Both the position numbers and the translations under genes were made by a program. 64,000 bases of DNA from Candidatus Dadabacteria bacterium. Its GTDB lineage: Bacteria; Desulfobacterota_D; UBA1144; Nemesobacterales; Nemesobacteraceae. The notes beneath the pieces were generated by a model, which was not told the DNA's origin, searched no databases, and saw only the letters and a list, made by a program, of their open reading frames with translations. Each line of letters begins with the position of its first letter. Positions within the stretch are counted from its first letter, which is position 1. The stretch is from the NCBI GenBank assembly GCA_951812945.1, contig CATOTB010000005.1:1-64000 (forward strand). The letters run 5' to 3'. This document shows, in pieces, positions 43,912 through 53,149 of this stretch.

Positions 43912-44285
43912 TTAGAACCTACCTTGCCATTTAGTGCCTATTTTAATTGCTAAACCGGTAATTATATACCTGATCATGCGAAGTTATGTATAGGGAATCA
44001 TATACTTGATTCTGCAAAATATCTGGTACAACACTAACAAATCCACAGAAAGCACAGTTGTTTTATTGCAAACGCACCGGGCGAAAATTTCCGCAAAAAC
44101 ATTTTCATCATCGAACTGTTCCAATTCAAAGTCTTTATGTTCTCTGCTTATAGTGGCGTATCCTCCTGTTGTTTATTTGGTGGATTTGAATATAGCTCTT
44201 GTGGTCGGTACGCTACATAATATGTCCAAACTGGTGTGTAAACGTTCGGCTTTCTGGCAGATACCAATTATTCTTGAACCGTTAA
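43912..44285. other. Divergent promoter region between the signalling operon and the TPR gene
   Basis: 374 bp of AT-rich DNA without coding character. It must hold the promoter of the phosphatase-kinase operon on one strand and of the TPR-protein gene on the other. I could not assign a promoter with confidence. Confidence 0.45.
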
Positions 44286-45083
44286 ATGAACAGTCGGAAT
44301 AAACACTATCCAGTTAATGCGGCCTGCCTGTTTTTTTTCTGCTGTCTGGCTTTTGTTTACTCCCTACCGCTGATCGGTGTTGCCCACGCACAAACCATTA
44401 ACGAGGCAAAGGCGGCCTATACACAGGGGCGATTCGCCGAGTCTGCACGGATCGGTGAAAGTCTCGGGACTTCACAGGGGTTCACATTGTCCGCAAAGTC
44501 GCTTTCGGTTCACGCCCACTACATCGCCAAAGAAGGCGAGAAGAAAGAGTTGCTTGAGCGCGCCGTAACGCTGGCGAGAAAGGCGGTTCTCTCCGATCCC
44601 AAGAATGCGGATGCCCATCTGCAGCTGGCGCGTGCTATCGGACGGCGCGCGGAGACTGTAGGGGTGTTCGAAGCAGCGGGCGAGGCGGAAAAAATACGCG
44701 AATCCACGGAAAACGCGCTTCGAATTAATCCCGAATTGCCTGCGGCGCATCTCAGCCTTGGGCGATGGCATTCGGAATTAGTTGGCGCAATGGGTTCGTT
44801 CGTGGCCCGCACCGTTTACGGTGCGCGGAAAAAAGATGCCATTGCCTCCTTCGAAAGGGCTCTTGTCCTGTCTCCCAATACGAAAGATGTGCCCCTGCAA
44901 TACGCACTCGGCTTACTGGCGCTGGATAGTTTCCAATACCGGGAGAAGGCGCGGGATCTGCTGATGCGCTCCATTGGGTTGCCGGCGAAGGACGCTTATG
45001 AACGGATACTTCACACCGAAGCGGTCGAGGCTCTCAATAACCTCAATGAATCCGAAGATGACGATGACGATGATGACTTCTGA
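44286..45083 (+). CDS. Exported TPR-repeat protein
   Basis: 265 aa. A signal peptide (ACLFFFCCLAFVYSLPLIGVAHA) is followed by tetratricopeptide-like helices: KAAYTQGRFAESARIGESL, ARKAVLSDPKNADAHLQLARAIG, TENALRINPELPAAHLSLGRWH, SFERALVLSPNTKDVPLQYALGLL. The tail is strongly acidic (seven Asp in a row before the final Phe). Helical TPR-like proteins occur in bacterial sterol transport (BstC), so a role as periplasmic sterol carrier or scaffold is possible. That is inference from context. Confidence 0.8.
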   Translation: MNSRNKHYPVNAACLFFFCCLAFVYSLPLIGVAHAQTINEAKAAYTQGRFAESARIGESLGTSQGFTLSAKSLSVHAHYIAKEGEKKELLERAVTLARKAVLSDPKNADAHLQLARAIGRRAETVGVFEAAGEAEKIRESTENALRINPELPAAHLSLGRWHSELVGAMGSFVARTVYGARKKDAIASFERALVLSPNTKDVPLQYALGLLALDSFQYREKARDLLMRSIGLPAKDAYERILHTEAVEALNNLNESEDDDDDDDF

Positions 45084-45124
45084 CGGCTTGCCACATCTCC
45101 CGGAACCGGGACGCCAGGGCTCTC

Positions 45125-46519
45125 TTACGCCTTTCTGAAGCGCCAGCCGTACATGATACGTCCATAAAAGTTAAACCACTTCCTTGCTTCGGAATCCTGA
45201 AACGGATAGTCCGCTCCGATTTGTCTCGCCGTAGCGAGGCCGGAAACAAAACATGTCTCTTGACTGTTGATCAGAGTGTGGGCACCACAGTGCCAGGTCC
45301 TTTTCCTTCCCTGAACGAAACCAAACAGATAAACAAGAAAGGCTATGTGAAATACATCGTGTACGATATGCTGAAACCACCATTTCTTTATGATTTTTTC
45401 TTCGTTGATACGACTGATCGGGTTGTAGGTCACTAGGCACGGTTTGTCCGATTTCTTTGCCCAGGGTTGCTGATTGTGCATGATGTAAGTGATTTCATAG
45501 TTGTCGGGTCTCACACCATACTGTTCAATGTAGTTGCTCCGGGTCTCGAGGGGCTTGACGGCGTTGTCCGGGAGAACCGAGGCGTCCGAATGGACAACCG
45601 TATGGTTGTGCAATTCGCTCTCGTAACGAATCGAAGAAAGAAGAAAGCTCTCCAAGAAAGTCGGATTGTCAAGAATCATTAATGTCTGGTTCGCGTTGCA
45701 CGCAAAGACCACATCGTCAAATGTCTCCGTGGTTCCGTTCTCATCTTCAATGACCACACCGGATGTGCGCCGATACACTTTTCTCACGGGCCTGTTGAGG
45801 TATATCCTGTCCCGAAATCCAGCAGACATTTCCTCGTATATACGCCGCGTACCCATATCCCATGTTTGCATCGGTGTTGCGGTCTCTATATCAAAGAACT
45901 CAAGGTATCGGGCAAACAGGGACGCGGGCATGTCGAACACATTTGTTGCCATCAGGAAATTGACGAACATCGGCTTCAGAACCTTGTACCTGAAGTCTCC
46001 GGAGAATCTGCCCCAGTTGAGGACCGCACCCATGCTGATGTAGTTAAATGGATTGAGAGCATTGAGCAATCGGGATCTGGAGTGGTTAAGCTGACCGAAC
46101 CATTTGAGACGCTTAAGGAGCTTCTGGAACTTGGCGATTTCCGGTTGCAGCTGCCTCCTGATGTCTGAGTCGAAATCGTGTGCATAGATTTCGCCACGGT
46201 ACTTTACGCTGTAGTTGAATTTGGTGTCTAGCAGATCAATACCGTGCTGCTGCATGAACAGCACCATATGGTGGTATGCCGATGGAATGCACGCGGTAAC
46301 GGAAATATCGAACGGGATCGAGGTTCCATCTTCTTGAGGCATGTCGGCTGTTATGGCGTTACCACCAAGCTGAGACTGGGCTTCAAAAATTCGGAACTCG
46401 AACAGATCAGGGTGTTTGTGCAAAGCCCAAGCCACCCCCAACCCAGATACTCCACCACCGATAATTGCAACTTTCCTCATTTTTCCGGTGTTCCCCGTTT
46501 CGTTCATAGTCGGCACCAT
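45125..46519 (-). CDS. FAD-dependent oxidoreductase (COG2907/amine-oxidase-like)
   Basis: 464-aa flavoprotein. The dinucleotide motif VAIIGGGVSGLGVAWAL follows the first 15 residues, and EAQSQLGGNA gives the usual second motif. The C-terminus (AHTLINSQETCFVSGLATARQIG) resembles the FAD-closing segment of amine oxidases and desaturases. Its substrate is unknown, but the neighbouring P450 and SMT genes suggest a lipid. The start is uncertain: Mets at 46519, 46507 and 46480 are in frame; the last begins right at the FAD motif. Confidence 0.82.
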   Translation of the reverse strand: MVPTMNETGNTGKMRKVAIIGGGVSGLGVAWALHKHPDLFEFRIFEAQSQLGGNAITADMPQEDGTSIPFDISVTACIPSAYHHMVLFMQQHGIDLLDTKFNYSVKYRGEIYAHDFDSDIRRQLQPEIAKFQKLLKRLKWFGQLNHSRSRLLNALNPFNYISMGAVLNWGRFSGDFRYKVLKPMFVNFLMATNVFDMPASLFARYLEFFDIETATPMQTWDMGTRRIYEEMSAGFRDRIYLNRPVRKVYRRTSGVVIEDENGTTETFDDVVFACNANQTLMILDNPTFLESFLLSSIRYESELHNHTVVHSDASVLPDNAVKPLETRSNYIEQYGVRPDNYEITYIMHNQQPWAKKSDKPCLVTYNPISRINEEKIIKKWWFQHIVHDVFHIAFLVYLFGFVQGRKRTWHCGAHTLINSQETCFVSGLATARQIGADYPFQDSEARKWFNFYGRIMYGWRFRKA

Positions 46520-46540
46520 AGCCTCTTAATGTACTTGCCC

Positions 46541-46569
46541 ATTATAGCACCCGGTCAACCGGGTGTAAC
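46541..46569 (-). promoter_or_regulatory. Promoter with 18-bp palindromic operator before the FAD oxidoreductase
   Basis: On the minus strand, -35 GTTACA (46564-46569), a 17-bp spacer and a perfect -10 TATAAT (46541-46546). The perfect inverted repeat CACCCGG-TTGA-CCGGGTG (46548-46565) fills the spacer, so a bound regulator would block RNA polymerase. Transcription should start near 46534. No obvious regulator gene is adjacent. Confidence 0.6.
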
Positions 46570-46642
46570 GCAAGGATGAACAGAAATTAGGAGGAAGCCC
46601 AATGAGCACGGATGCGCCAACGTATTCAGGGATCATAGTGCA

Positions 46643-48670
46643 TTAGATGGGCAGTTCGTGTTTCTGTTCGGCGATATGGAATTTAAGCTTCTTGTTCGGC
46701 TTCATTGATGGAAACGAGTTGATCCCAAGTTTATAGTCTTCGGGGTATACGCGAAGAGTAAAGTAATGCGCTATGATCAGCAGGTTGACAGCCATATGCA
46801 GGGTCATCCATCGGGCGCCAAGGCACGTGTGCGGGCCCAGTCCGTATGGGGCGTATCCGGGGTTTCTATGCTCGTTACGAGGCGGCAAATAGCGGTCGAT
46901 ATCAAACGAAAAAGGATCCGGGAAGGAATCTTCCATATAGTGCGGGGCGGTTTGTGCAATGTTTACTCTGGCCCCCCGGGGTATTTCGTAGCCCTCGACC
47001 GTGAACGTATTCACGACGCCACGCATAGACATTGGAACAACCGGGTACACCCGAAGGCATTCATTGATGAAGCGATCGGTGATTTCTATATTGGCGGGAG
47101 TGAAGTCTTTGCCGGTTGGATCACCGTTTGAAAACAGTGCGTCGGCTTCACTTCGAATTTTGTCGTAAAGCTCAGGTTGTGACGCCATGGCATAAAGGGC
47201 GAAGTTAAAGCCGTCACCCAAGTACATGCTGGCAAGCACCACTGCCGATAGAGCGAAACTCAGATTCGCCTCGGGCATCAACATGGGGTAGTTCGCATTG
47301 AGGCTTAGCAGATCATCCACAAAGTTTCGCGGACAACCGGCCCGTTGGGCTGCTGTATGGACACTTTGTACCCGCTCCATCAAAGTGCCTATTGTCTTGG
47401 CCCTGCGTTTCATTCCCGGTGTTTCCAGCATGAATTTCGGCAGGATGTTTAAGAGATGGGTGCTGAGCGCCCGCTCCTTGTAGGCAATTATATCGTCCAT
47501 GATATCCTGTGTATCAATGTTCATCATTAAAGGTGACGTCTGAGCGTTAATCATTTTTCGGCACAGGTCCCTTGCAGGATAGGTTTCGCCCACTTTCCAA
47601 TTTGCCATGTATTCGCGAGCCTTACTGTAGACCACATCCAGCTGTCCTTCCAGTCTCCCACGGGAGTAGGCTGGAGTCATGGTTTTTCGATACCGGAAAT
47701 GGTCTGCGCCATCCAGGGCAGGTAATATGCCTACCGCCCCATACACTTTCTCAAAGTCGCCAAAGAGGTTCTTGGATGTCAGATACTTCCGTCCGTGTCG
47801 ACGTATCCAGCGGTTTATTTCTGGTCCGGAAAGAAAAATATTCGGCTTTGAGAAAGGAAGAGCGATCTCAAAAACTGGGCCGTACTCCTTTGTCAAATCT
47901 GCAAAAAGAGCTGGAAGGTTCCCACCACGAGTATGTGGATTAAGCAGTAGCCGATGAAGTGAAACGCGCGGGATTTTTTTGCCAAGATGAGAACTTGTAA
48001 GCAGTGGATTATTGATGTTCTGTTCGACCGCGTCCGCCATTGAACGGCCGATTAGGTCCATCCTGCAGAGAAGCTTGATCCGTTCTTCCGCCTTTTTGTC
48101 GAGCTTAAATATGAGGGGAAAGATATCGCATGCTTCTATCAGGCAAATGATGATAATGTCTCGCGGATATGGAATATCGTCTGAAAAGATGTCTTTGCCG
48201 ATTCTGGTTCTAATGAACTGACCTATAATTCCATTATCGGAGTCGCCGTCTGTGGTCCCATATAGTTTGTCAGGTGCAACTGTCCAAAAATCACCCTGGT
48301 GATGTTCCAGAATTTCCAGCTTGACTAGGTTCTCTAACGTCAAATCAATGATTGTTTCCGCATGGTAGAGGAGCTTTTCAATCCAGTATTGGGCGTTATG
48401 CCGAACCGGCTCATCGACGATTTCCTTGAGAATTAGGTCCAAGCTGGGGTTGCCCGTTTCTGTTGGATCCAGAACGTGAAGTGACTCTACGTCTGTGTCG
48501 ATACGCAGAAGGAGGGAAAGTTCCGCGAGTGCTGCACCGATGATAACGCAGTTCATTTTCTGAGCGGGTATTTGGTAAAAATAGCCACTCTCCTCGTCAA
48601 GGAGCATCAATATGAACTCGTCGAGCAAGCTCAGTGGCTGGCCTGTACCGCCCTCAATAGGATCATTCAT
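46643..48670 (-). CDS. GPP34 (GOLPH3-like) domain fused to cytochrome P450
   Basis: 675 aa in two parts. Residues about 12-215 resemble a GPP34 domain: SLLDEFILMLLDEESGYF, IIGAALAELSLLLRID, GNPSLDLILKEI, then a helical end. In eukaryotes this domain binds phosphatidylinositol 4-phosphate membranes. Residues about 235-675 are a P450: the ExxR pair in NECLRVYP, and YGLGPHTCLGARW with the haem Cys at 616 (Tyr replaces the usual Phe). The I-helix reads YLGDGFNF, lacking the usual Thr after the acid. CYP51 signatures are absent. It is preceded on its strand by SMT 2. An unusual fusion, probably membrane-docked. Confidence 0.83.
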   Translation of the reverse strand: MNDPIEGGTGQPLSLLDEFILMLLDEESGYFYQIPAQKMNCVIIGAALAELSLLLRIDTDVESLHVLDPTETGNPSLDLILKEIVDEPVRHNAQYWIEKLLYHAETIIDLTLENLVKLEILEHHQGDFWTVAPDKLYGTTDGDSDNGIIGQFIRTRIGKDIFSDDIPYPRDIIIICLIEACDIFPLIFKLDKKAEERIKLLCRMDLIGRSMADAVEQNINNPLLTSSHLGKKIPRVSLHRLLLNPHTRGGNLPALFADLTKEYGPVFEIALPFSKPNIFLSGPEINRWIRRHGRKYLTSKNLFGDFEKVYGAVGILPALDGADHFRYRKTMTPAYSRGRLEGQLDVVYSKAREYMANWKVGETYPARDLCRKMINAQTSPLMMNIDTQDIMDDIIAYKERALSTHLLNILPKFMLETPGMKRRAKTIGTLMERVQSVHTAAQRAGCPRNFVDDLLSLNANYPMLMPEANLSFALSAVVLASMYLGDGFNFALYAMASQPELYDKIRSEADALFSNGDPTGKDFTPANIEITDRFINECLRVYPVVPMSMRGVVNTFTVEGYEIPRGARVNIAQTAPHYMEDSFPDPFSFDIDRYLPPRNEHRNPGYAPYGLGPHTCLGARWMTLHMAVNLLIIAHYFTLRVYPEDYKLGINSFPSMKPNKKLKFHIAEQKHELPI

Positions 48671-48827
48671 CAGCCATCGCCTCCTTCAATCTGAACCTGT
48701 GACGCGGTTCGGATTCCAGAGCACCTGCGTAACCTGATCAGTCGAAGATGACTGCAGGAAATTGTAATGACGACAATCATAGTCTGTATCATGAAAATTA
48801 TATATTCCAGCCAAGATATAATCAAAT

Positions 48828-49079
48828 GGCAATTGCCCCTATAACTAGCCAGAATATATTAAAGGTAGTGAGTACAGCACTGACGCACCGCGATCGCGAA
48901 ACAGTTGCAGCCACCACGATGAATTCCAGACTGCTGGCGTGTCTGAGCAGTGCTTGGCTATTGTTGCACCATACTTTTCGGTCCTAATTTCTATGTGGAG
49001 ATTGTATGATTGCCAGATAATTTTGTCAAACTATTTATAAAACATTTTGTGGAAGTGGTTAGTTATAGGGGTAATTGCC
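48828..49079. mobile_element. 252-bp MITE with 23-bp terminal inverted repeats and 8-bp target duplication
   Basis: The left end (48828-48850) and the reverse complement of the right end (49057-49079) agree at 21 of 23 positions (core CCCCTATAACTA). Perfect direct repeats AATCAAAT flank it at 48820-48827 and 49080-49087. No coding capacity. It must be moved by a transposase from elsewhere in the genome that makes 8-bp duplications. Confidence 0.9.
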
Positions 49080-49200
49080 AATCAAATCTGTGGAGAAGGG
49101 GTAGGGCCGCAGCCGAGCGGATTGGACCGCGGCTGGCGGCTTGCCGACACGGTCGCCGCCTGCCCGCATCGTGCTTGAGTTGTACCGATTGCTTTACGGG

Positions 49201-50202
49201 TCAACCCGGTTTGCGCGCCTTGTGGTAGTACATGGGCGTAACAATTCCCAGACGTCCTGCGGCCACGAGACTGTCGGCCACGATGTTGATAATTTTCCGT
49301 GCCTCGGACGACCCCTTGGGTACGGCGCGTACGCCTTCCAGAACGCGCAGAGCCACCGCGGCGATTTTGCGGCCAAGGGCCGTTCTCGAGAGACTCCTCA
49401 GATTCAGGTTGCCGCTTTCCAGCGGTTGATACCACGGTGTTTTGGGGTCGGCGTCAAGAGCGCGGTCACGCGCCTCGACAAGTTCGAAACCGACTGCCTG
49501 CAGGCTGTTGGTTACCTCCGTGAATGAAGTGATTTCCGGAAGAGCGGAGACGTATTCGTTTATTTCCTTGAGTTCTCGGTGCTCGGGGTTTCCGTCGTCG
49601 TAAAGCGGGGTCATGCACACGTCGTAGCCGACGAAGATCGCACCGGGCCGCAATACACGGAATATCTCGGCATAGACCGCGGCTTTATCCGGCGCATGAC
49701 ATATGGCCTCGATATGGTAAGCCGCGTCGAAGCTCCCATCTTCCGCCGGTATATTCAGGAAATCGCCGTGCAAGACACTGCAGAGATGGTCCAGGCCGGC
49801 CTTGCTGTTATACACAGAGCACTTCCCGAGCTGATATTTGTTGATGTTGAGGCCCACGATCGAAGCGCCGAATTTTCTTGCGAGGGAGCGTTGGGGTCCG
49901 CCCACGCCGCATCCGACATCCAGCACCTTCATACCCGGCCTCAATCCAATGGCTTCGCCGAGAAAATACTCATGGTTGGCAATGGACTCCTCGAGAGACA
50001 CCCCCGGCTCCATCAGTGCGAAGTGAATCGACTGCCCCCATCCTTGCTCGCAGAATTCGGTAATGAGGTTGTAAAACGCCGTTACCGTACTGGCATACTC
50101 TTCCTTGCTCAGCCCCTGGCTTTTGCGGTACTTCGACAGTCTCTCCACCGTGTCCTCCGGTTGTACTGCCTTTGAAGCTGGGTTATGGAAGTCATCTGCC
50201 AC
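49201..50202 (-). CDS. Sterol C-24 methyltransferase homologue 2 (SMT/Erg6-like)
   Basis: 333-aa SMT homologue. Sterol-binding signature EQGWGQSIHFAL at residues 52-63, SAM motif VLDVGCGVGGPQ at 93-104, hallmark YHIEAICHAPDK at 162-173, then EIFRVLRPGAIFVGYD, KTPWYQPL and VTPMYYHKARKP at the end. Its motif I (LDVGCGVGGP) is closer to eukaryotic SMT than that of SMT 1. The two share the fold and all key motifs but differ at many positions, so they may add successive carbons or use different sterols. The stop codon overlaps a CGGGT-CA-ACCCG inverted repeat. Confidence 0.88.
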   Translation of the reverse strand: MADDFHNPASKAVQPEDTVERLSKYRKSQGLSKEEYASTVTAFYNLITEFCEQGWGQSIHFALMEPGVSLEESIANHEYFLGEAIGLRPGMKVLDVGCGVGGPQRSLARKFGASIVGLNINKYQLGKCSVYNSKAGLDHLCSVLHGDFLNIPAEDGSFDAAYHIEAICHAPDKAAVYAEIFRVLRPGAIFVGYDVCMTPLYDDGNPEHRELKEINEYVSALPEITSFTEVTNSLQAVGFELVEARDRALDADPKTPWYQPLESGNLNLRSLSRTALGRKIAAVALRVLEGVRAVPKGSSEARKIINIVADSLVAAGRLGIVTPMYYHKARKPG

Positions 50203-50452
50203 TTGTGTTCCCCTATGTGGAATCTTCTATATGAAAGATTCCTTATCACCTTTTAACTTTTCTTCTAAATCTTCGGAAACCATCTTATCCAATCTCCGTA
50301 AGGGGGTCAAAAACATTCTCTGGATCGCCAAACCCGTTTTTTTTCAGAATCTAAATAAAACCAGATTTGAATATAATTCTGGTTCAAAGCCCGGAACGCG
50401 AGAATTTAGGTTAATATACTCTGAAATAAAATGTGGCTTACGCATTAGCATC

Positions 50453-51799
50453 ATGTTATCTGAAAAGACCCAGCGCCGGATTATCAGAAATCCGTTCACC
50501 ATACCCGGTGAGGATGGCAGGAACGTTCCGGCTTTCCTCCTCCCAGCGGTTTTCGCGGTGGTGCTGGGAGTGCTTGTTTCGCTGCTCCCGACCGTAGCGT
50601 ACCCGGCCGGGTTCGCCGACGAGATTGATATCTCCGGGCGCCTCTCGACGGAGGCCTGGCTGTATCCCCAAAGCGCTGCGTATCCCGACCAGCGCTCGTA
50701 TGCGGGTGGCCTTGCGCTTGAGACAACGTTCTATGTTGAGAACGAGGAAGGCACAAGCATAACAGTAACACCCTTTTTGCGGTACGATGCCGGGGATCCG
50801 GACCGCACATACGGTGATTTCCGGGAGGCCTATCTACTGATGTACGGTGATGCCGGCGACGGCGAATGGGAATTGCGTCTGGGCATCGATCGGGTATTTT
50901 GGGGCGTCGTGGAGTTGCGTTCTTTGGTGGACATCATCAATCAGACCGATGTTATTGAACACCCGAACGAAAAGATAAAGATGGGTCAGCCAATGGCCCA
51001 TTTCACCTGGTCAGGTGACTGGGGAGCGCTGGAATTATTCGCGATGACATGGCACCGTGCGCGCATCTATCCGGGCTCGCGTGGTCGCCAGCGGTATGAG
51101 TTCATTGTGGACCAGGATATGATTTCATACGAATCCGGCGCGAAAAAGTGGCATATTGATCTTGCCAGCCGGTACAGCGGCTTATTAGGACCGCTCGAGA
51201 TTGGTCTCAGCCTGTTCAACGGTACGAACCGAGAACCCACCCTTTTGCCGATATTTCTCGACTCCGGATTGGTTCTGGCTCCACATTACGAGAAGATTCG
51301 CCAATTCGGTGTGGATGCCCAGCTTACAAGAGGTTCCCTGCTGCTCAAGCTGGAAGCAATCTACCGCGCCGGCGCGAGGAACAGCAGGTACATTCAACAC
51401 CTCAATACTTTAGAGGAAGAGGACTACATAGCTTTTATCTTGGGTAGCGAGTACACACTCTATTCCATATTGGGTTCGAACTCTGATCTAGTCCTGTTTG
51501 CCGAATGGGCTTACGATGGGCGTGGCCGCTGGGCAACCAATGCATTCGAGAACGACCTGTTCATTGCCGCGCGTCTCGGATTGAACGACCCGCAGAGCAC
51601 CGAATTTGTCGTCAGCGTTTTGGGCTCCCTCAACAAAAGCAGTCGCGTCGTCGCAAGCGAGTTCAAGCGCCGCCTTTCTTCGGACAACTGGTTGCTGCAT
51701 ATTGAGACCTCAGCTTTTCTGGATATCGACGAAGAGGACTTCATATACTATGTGCGGCGCGACAGCTACGTAAAGATCAATTTGGCCTACAGTTTCTGA
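50453..51799 (+). CDS. Outer-membrane beta-barrel protein of a lipid-transport cluster
   Basis: 448 aa. The N-terminus carries a long polar region and then a signal-like core (FLLPAVFAVVLGVLVSLLPTVAYPAG). The mature part begins IDISGRLSTEAW and continues as alternating strands rich in aromatic residues, with terminal Phe (KINLAYSF) as in outer-membrane barrels. It resembles DUF1302-type proteins found with RND and LolA-like genes. The ATG at 50453 is chosen; the frame runs 348 bp further upstream into the divergent methyltransferase gene. It starts a probable operon with the next two genes. Confidence 0.78.
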   Translation: MLSEKTQRRIIRNPFTIPGEDGRNVPAFLLPAVFAVVLGVLVSLLPTVAYPAGFADEIDISGRLSTEAWLYPQSAAYPDQRSYAGGLALETTFYVENEEGTSITVTPFLRYDAGDPDRTYGDFREAYLLMYGDAGDGEWELRLGIDRVFWGVVELRSLVDIINQTDVIEHPNEKIKMGQPMAHFTWSGDWGALELFAMTWHRARIYPGSRGRQRYEFIVDQDMISYESGAKKWHIDLASRYSGLLGPLEIGLSLFNGTNREPTLLPIFLDSGLVLAPHYEKIRQFGVDAQLTRGSLLLKLEAIYRAGARNSRYIQHLNTLEEEDYIAFILGSEYTLYSILGSNSDLVLFAEWAYDGRGRWATNAFENDLFIAARLGLNDPQSTEFVVSVLGSLNKSSRVVASEFKRRLSSDNWLLHIETSAFLDIDEEDFIYYVRRDSYVKINLAYSF

Positions 51800-52096
51800 A
51801 TCGGTCCGGGACCCGAAATCAACTGCATCAATTATTTCTTGGTACTTGCATTGTCAGAGCTGCCGAAGCGTGAAACAAGGGGCGACCATGTCGGCAAGCT
51901 GTCAGCCACGGTTCAATTCGCTCGGCTGCGGTCCTATTCCTTCTCCACCGGGCGCCACTCGATGTTGAACAGCACCTCCATGTCTATATGGAATCGAGGT
52001 GAAATCACACAATCAGGCCGCCGCTTGGTCATGCCTCTATACACAAGATTTGACTATATCTCCGGTTTTGTTTATATCCATTAGCAGGAGGAACCA

Positions 52097-52918
52097 ATGA
52101 TTAGGTTTTCAATCCCACGCACAATATTTGCGGTTCTTGGAAGCTTTCTTGCAATTTGTTTCTGGCCGACTGAGTCGTATTCCGATCTCCTTAGCGGTAC
52201 CGCTGAGGAAGCGGGTCTCAGAGTTGCGACAGAATCTCGTGAGCGCCAGAAGGGTTTCGGCAATTTTACCGCAAGCCTGACCATGACGCTACGTAATAAA
52301 CAGGGGAAAGAAACCCAGCGCTCACTCCGCCTCAAGGTCATGGAAGCCCAGGAGGACGGCGATCGAACCTTGTTTGTATTTGACCACCCACGGGATGTCA
52401 AAGGAACCGCCTTTCTTGTCCACGCCCACAAGACCGGCCCAGACAAACAGTGGCTCTATCTTCCCGCTCTTAAGCGGGTGAAAGGTATCAGCGCCTCGAA
52501 ACAGTCCGGCTCTTTCATGGGCAGCGAATTCTCCTATGAGGACATGGGAGCAGTTGAGGTCGGGAAATTTACTCACCGGTTCATCCGCGAAGAGCCCTGC
52601 GGTGATCTCAAGTGCCTGGTTCTGGAGCGTATCCCGAAAAGCCAGGATTCCGGGTACTCACGCCAGCTGGTTTGGCTCGACCGCGAGGAACTTCGAACAA
52701 TTCGGGTCCACTACTTCGACCGCAGGGATGAGCACCTCAAGACGATGGTCGTGGAGGGCTATGCAAAATACCTTGATCGATTTTGGCGGAGCAGCACTAT
52801 AACGATGACAAACCTGCTGACGGGCAAGAGTACCGTGCTGCTATGGTCAGACTACAAGTTCGGGACCGATCTCGACGCCAAGGACTTTACCAAAACAGCG
52901 CTAAAGCGGATACGGTAG
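52097..52918 (+). CDS. LolA-like outer-membrane lipoprotein-sorting protein
   Basis: 273 aa, exported. A signal sequence (TIFAVLGSFLAICFWPTESYS) is followed by the LolA_like fold: GNFTASLTMTLRNKQGKETQR, FVFDHPRDVKGTAFLVHAHK, KQWLYLPALKRVKGISASKQSGSF, then DYKFGTDLDAKDFTKTAL. These half-barrel proteins carry a hydrophobic ligand across the periplasm and are usually encoded beside RND pumps, as here. AGCAGGAGG precedes the ATG. Confidence 0.9.
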   Translation: MIRFSIPRTIFAVLGSFLAICFWPTESYSDLLSGTAEEAGLRVATESRERQKGFGNFTASLTMTLRNKQGKETQRSLRLKVMEAQEDGDRTLFVFDHPRDVKGTAFLVHAHKTGPDKQWLYLPALKRVKGISASKQSGSFMGSEFSYEDMGAVEVGKFTHRFIREEPCGDLKCLVLERIPKSQDSGYSRQLVWLDREELRTIRVHYFDRRDEHLKTMVVEGYAKYLDRFWRSSTITMTNLLTGKSTVLLWSDYKFGTDLDAKDFTKTALKRIR

Positions 52919-53149
52919 AGAGGATTTCGGGACCGCCCTGTCCGGTTTATCGCCCGCCGGAGTGACTGCAGCTGAAGTTGGGCGAATATACCACTAGACG
53001 AACGGAGAACTTCCGCAAGTTGGATTCATCAAGCCCATGAAAACCGGCGGAATACCGATGTCCTTGACCGTTTCTATGACCCATGACCCAGAAAGTGGGG
53101 GCGTGTCCCTTAGTGCTGAGCGCAAGTCAAATCCCCTGTTTTGGCAATA

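Noticed and set aside
45125-46519. FAD oxidoreductase considered as HpnE-type squalene/hydroxysqualene oxidoreductase or squalene epoxidase
   Set aside because: Only the FAD motifs match; no hpnC/hpnD partners are present and the pattern fits COG2907-like proteins better.
46643-48670. P450 considered as CYP51 (sterol 14-demethylase)
   Set aside because: The CYP51 substrate-recognition signatures in the B'-C and I-helix regions are absent; only general P450 motifs are present.
49579-50175. Long open frame on the plus strand (198 codons) opposite SMT 2
   Set aside because: Shadow of the methyltransferase gene on the other strand; no ribosome-binding site or domain.
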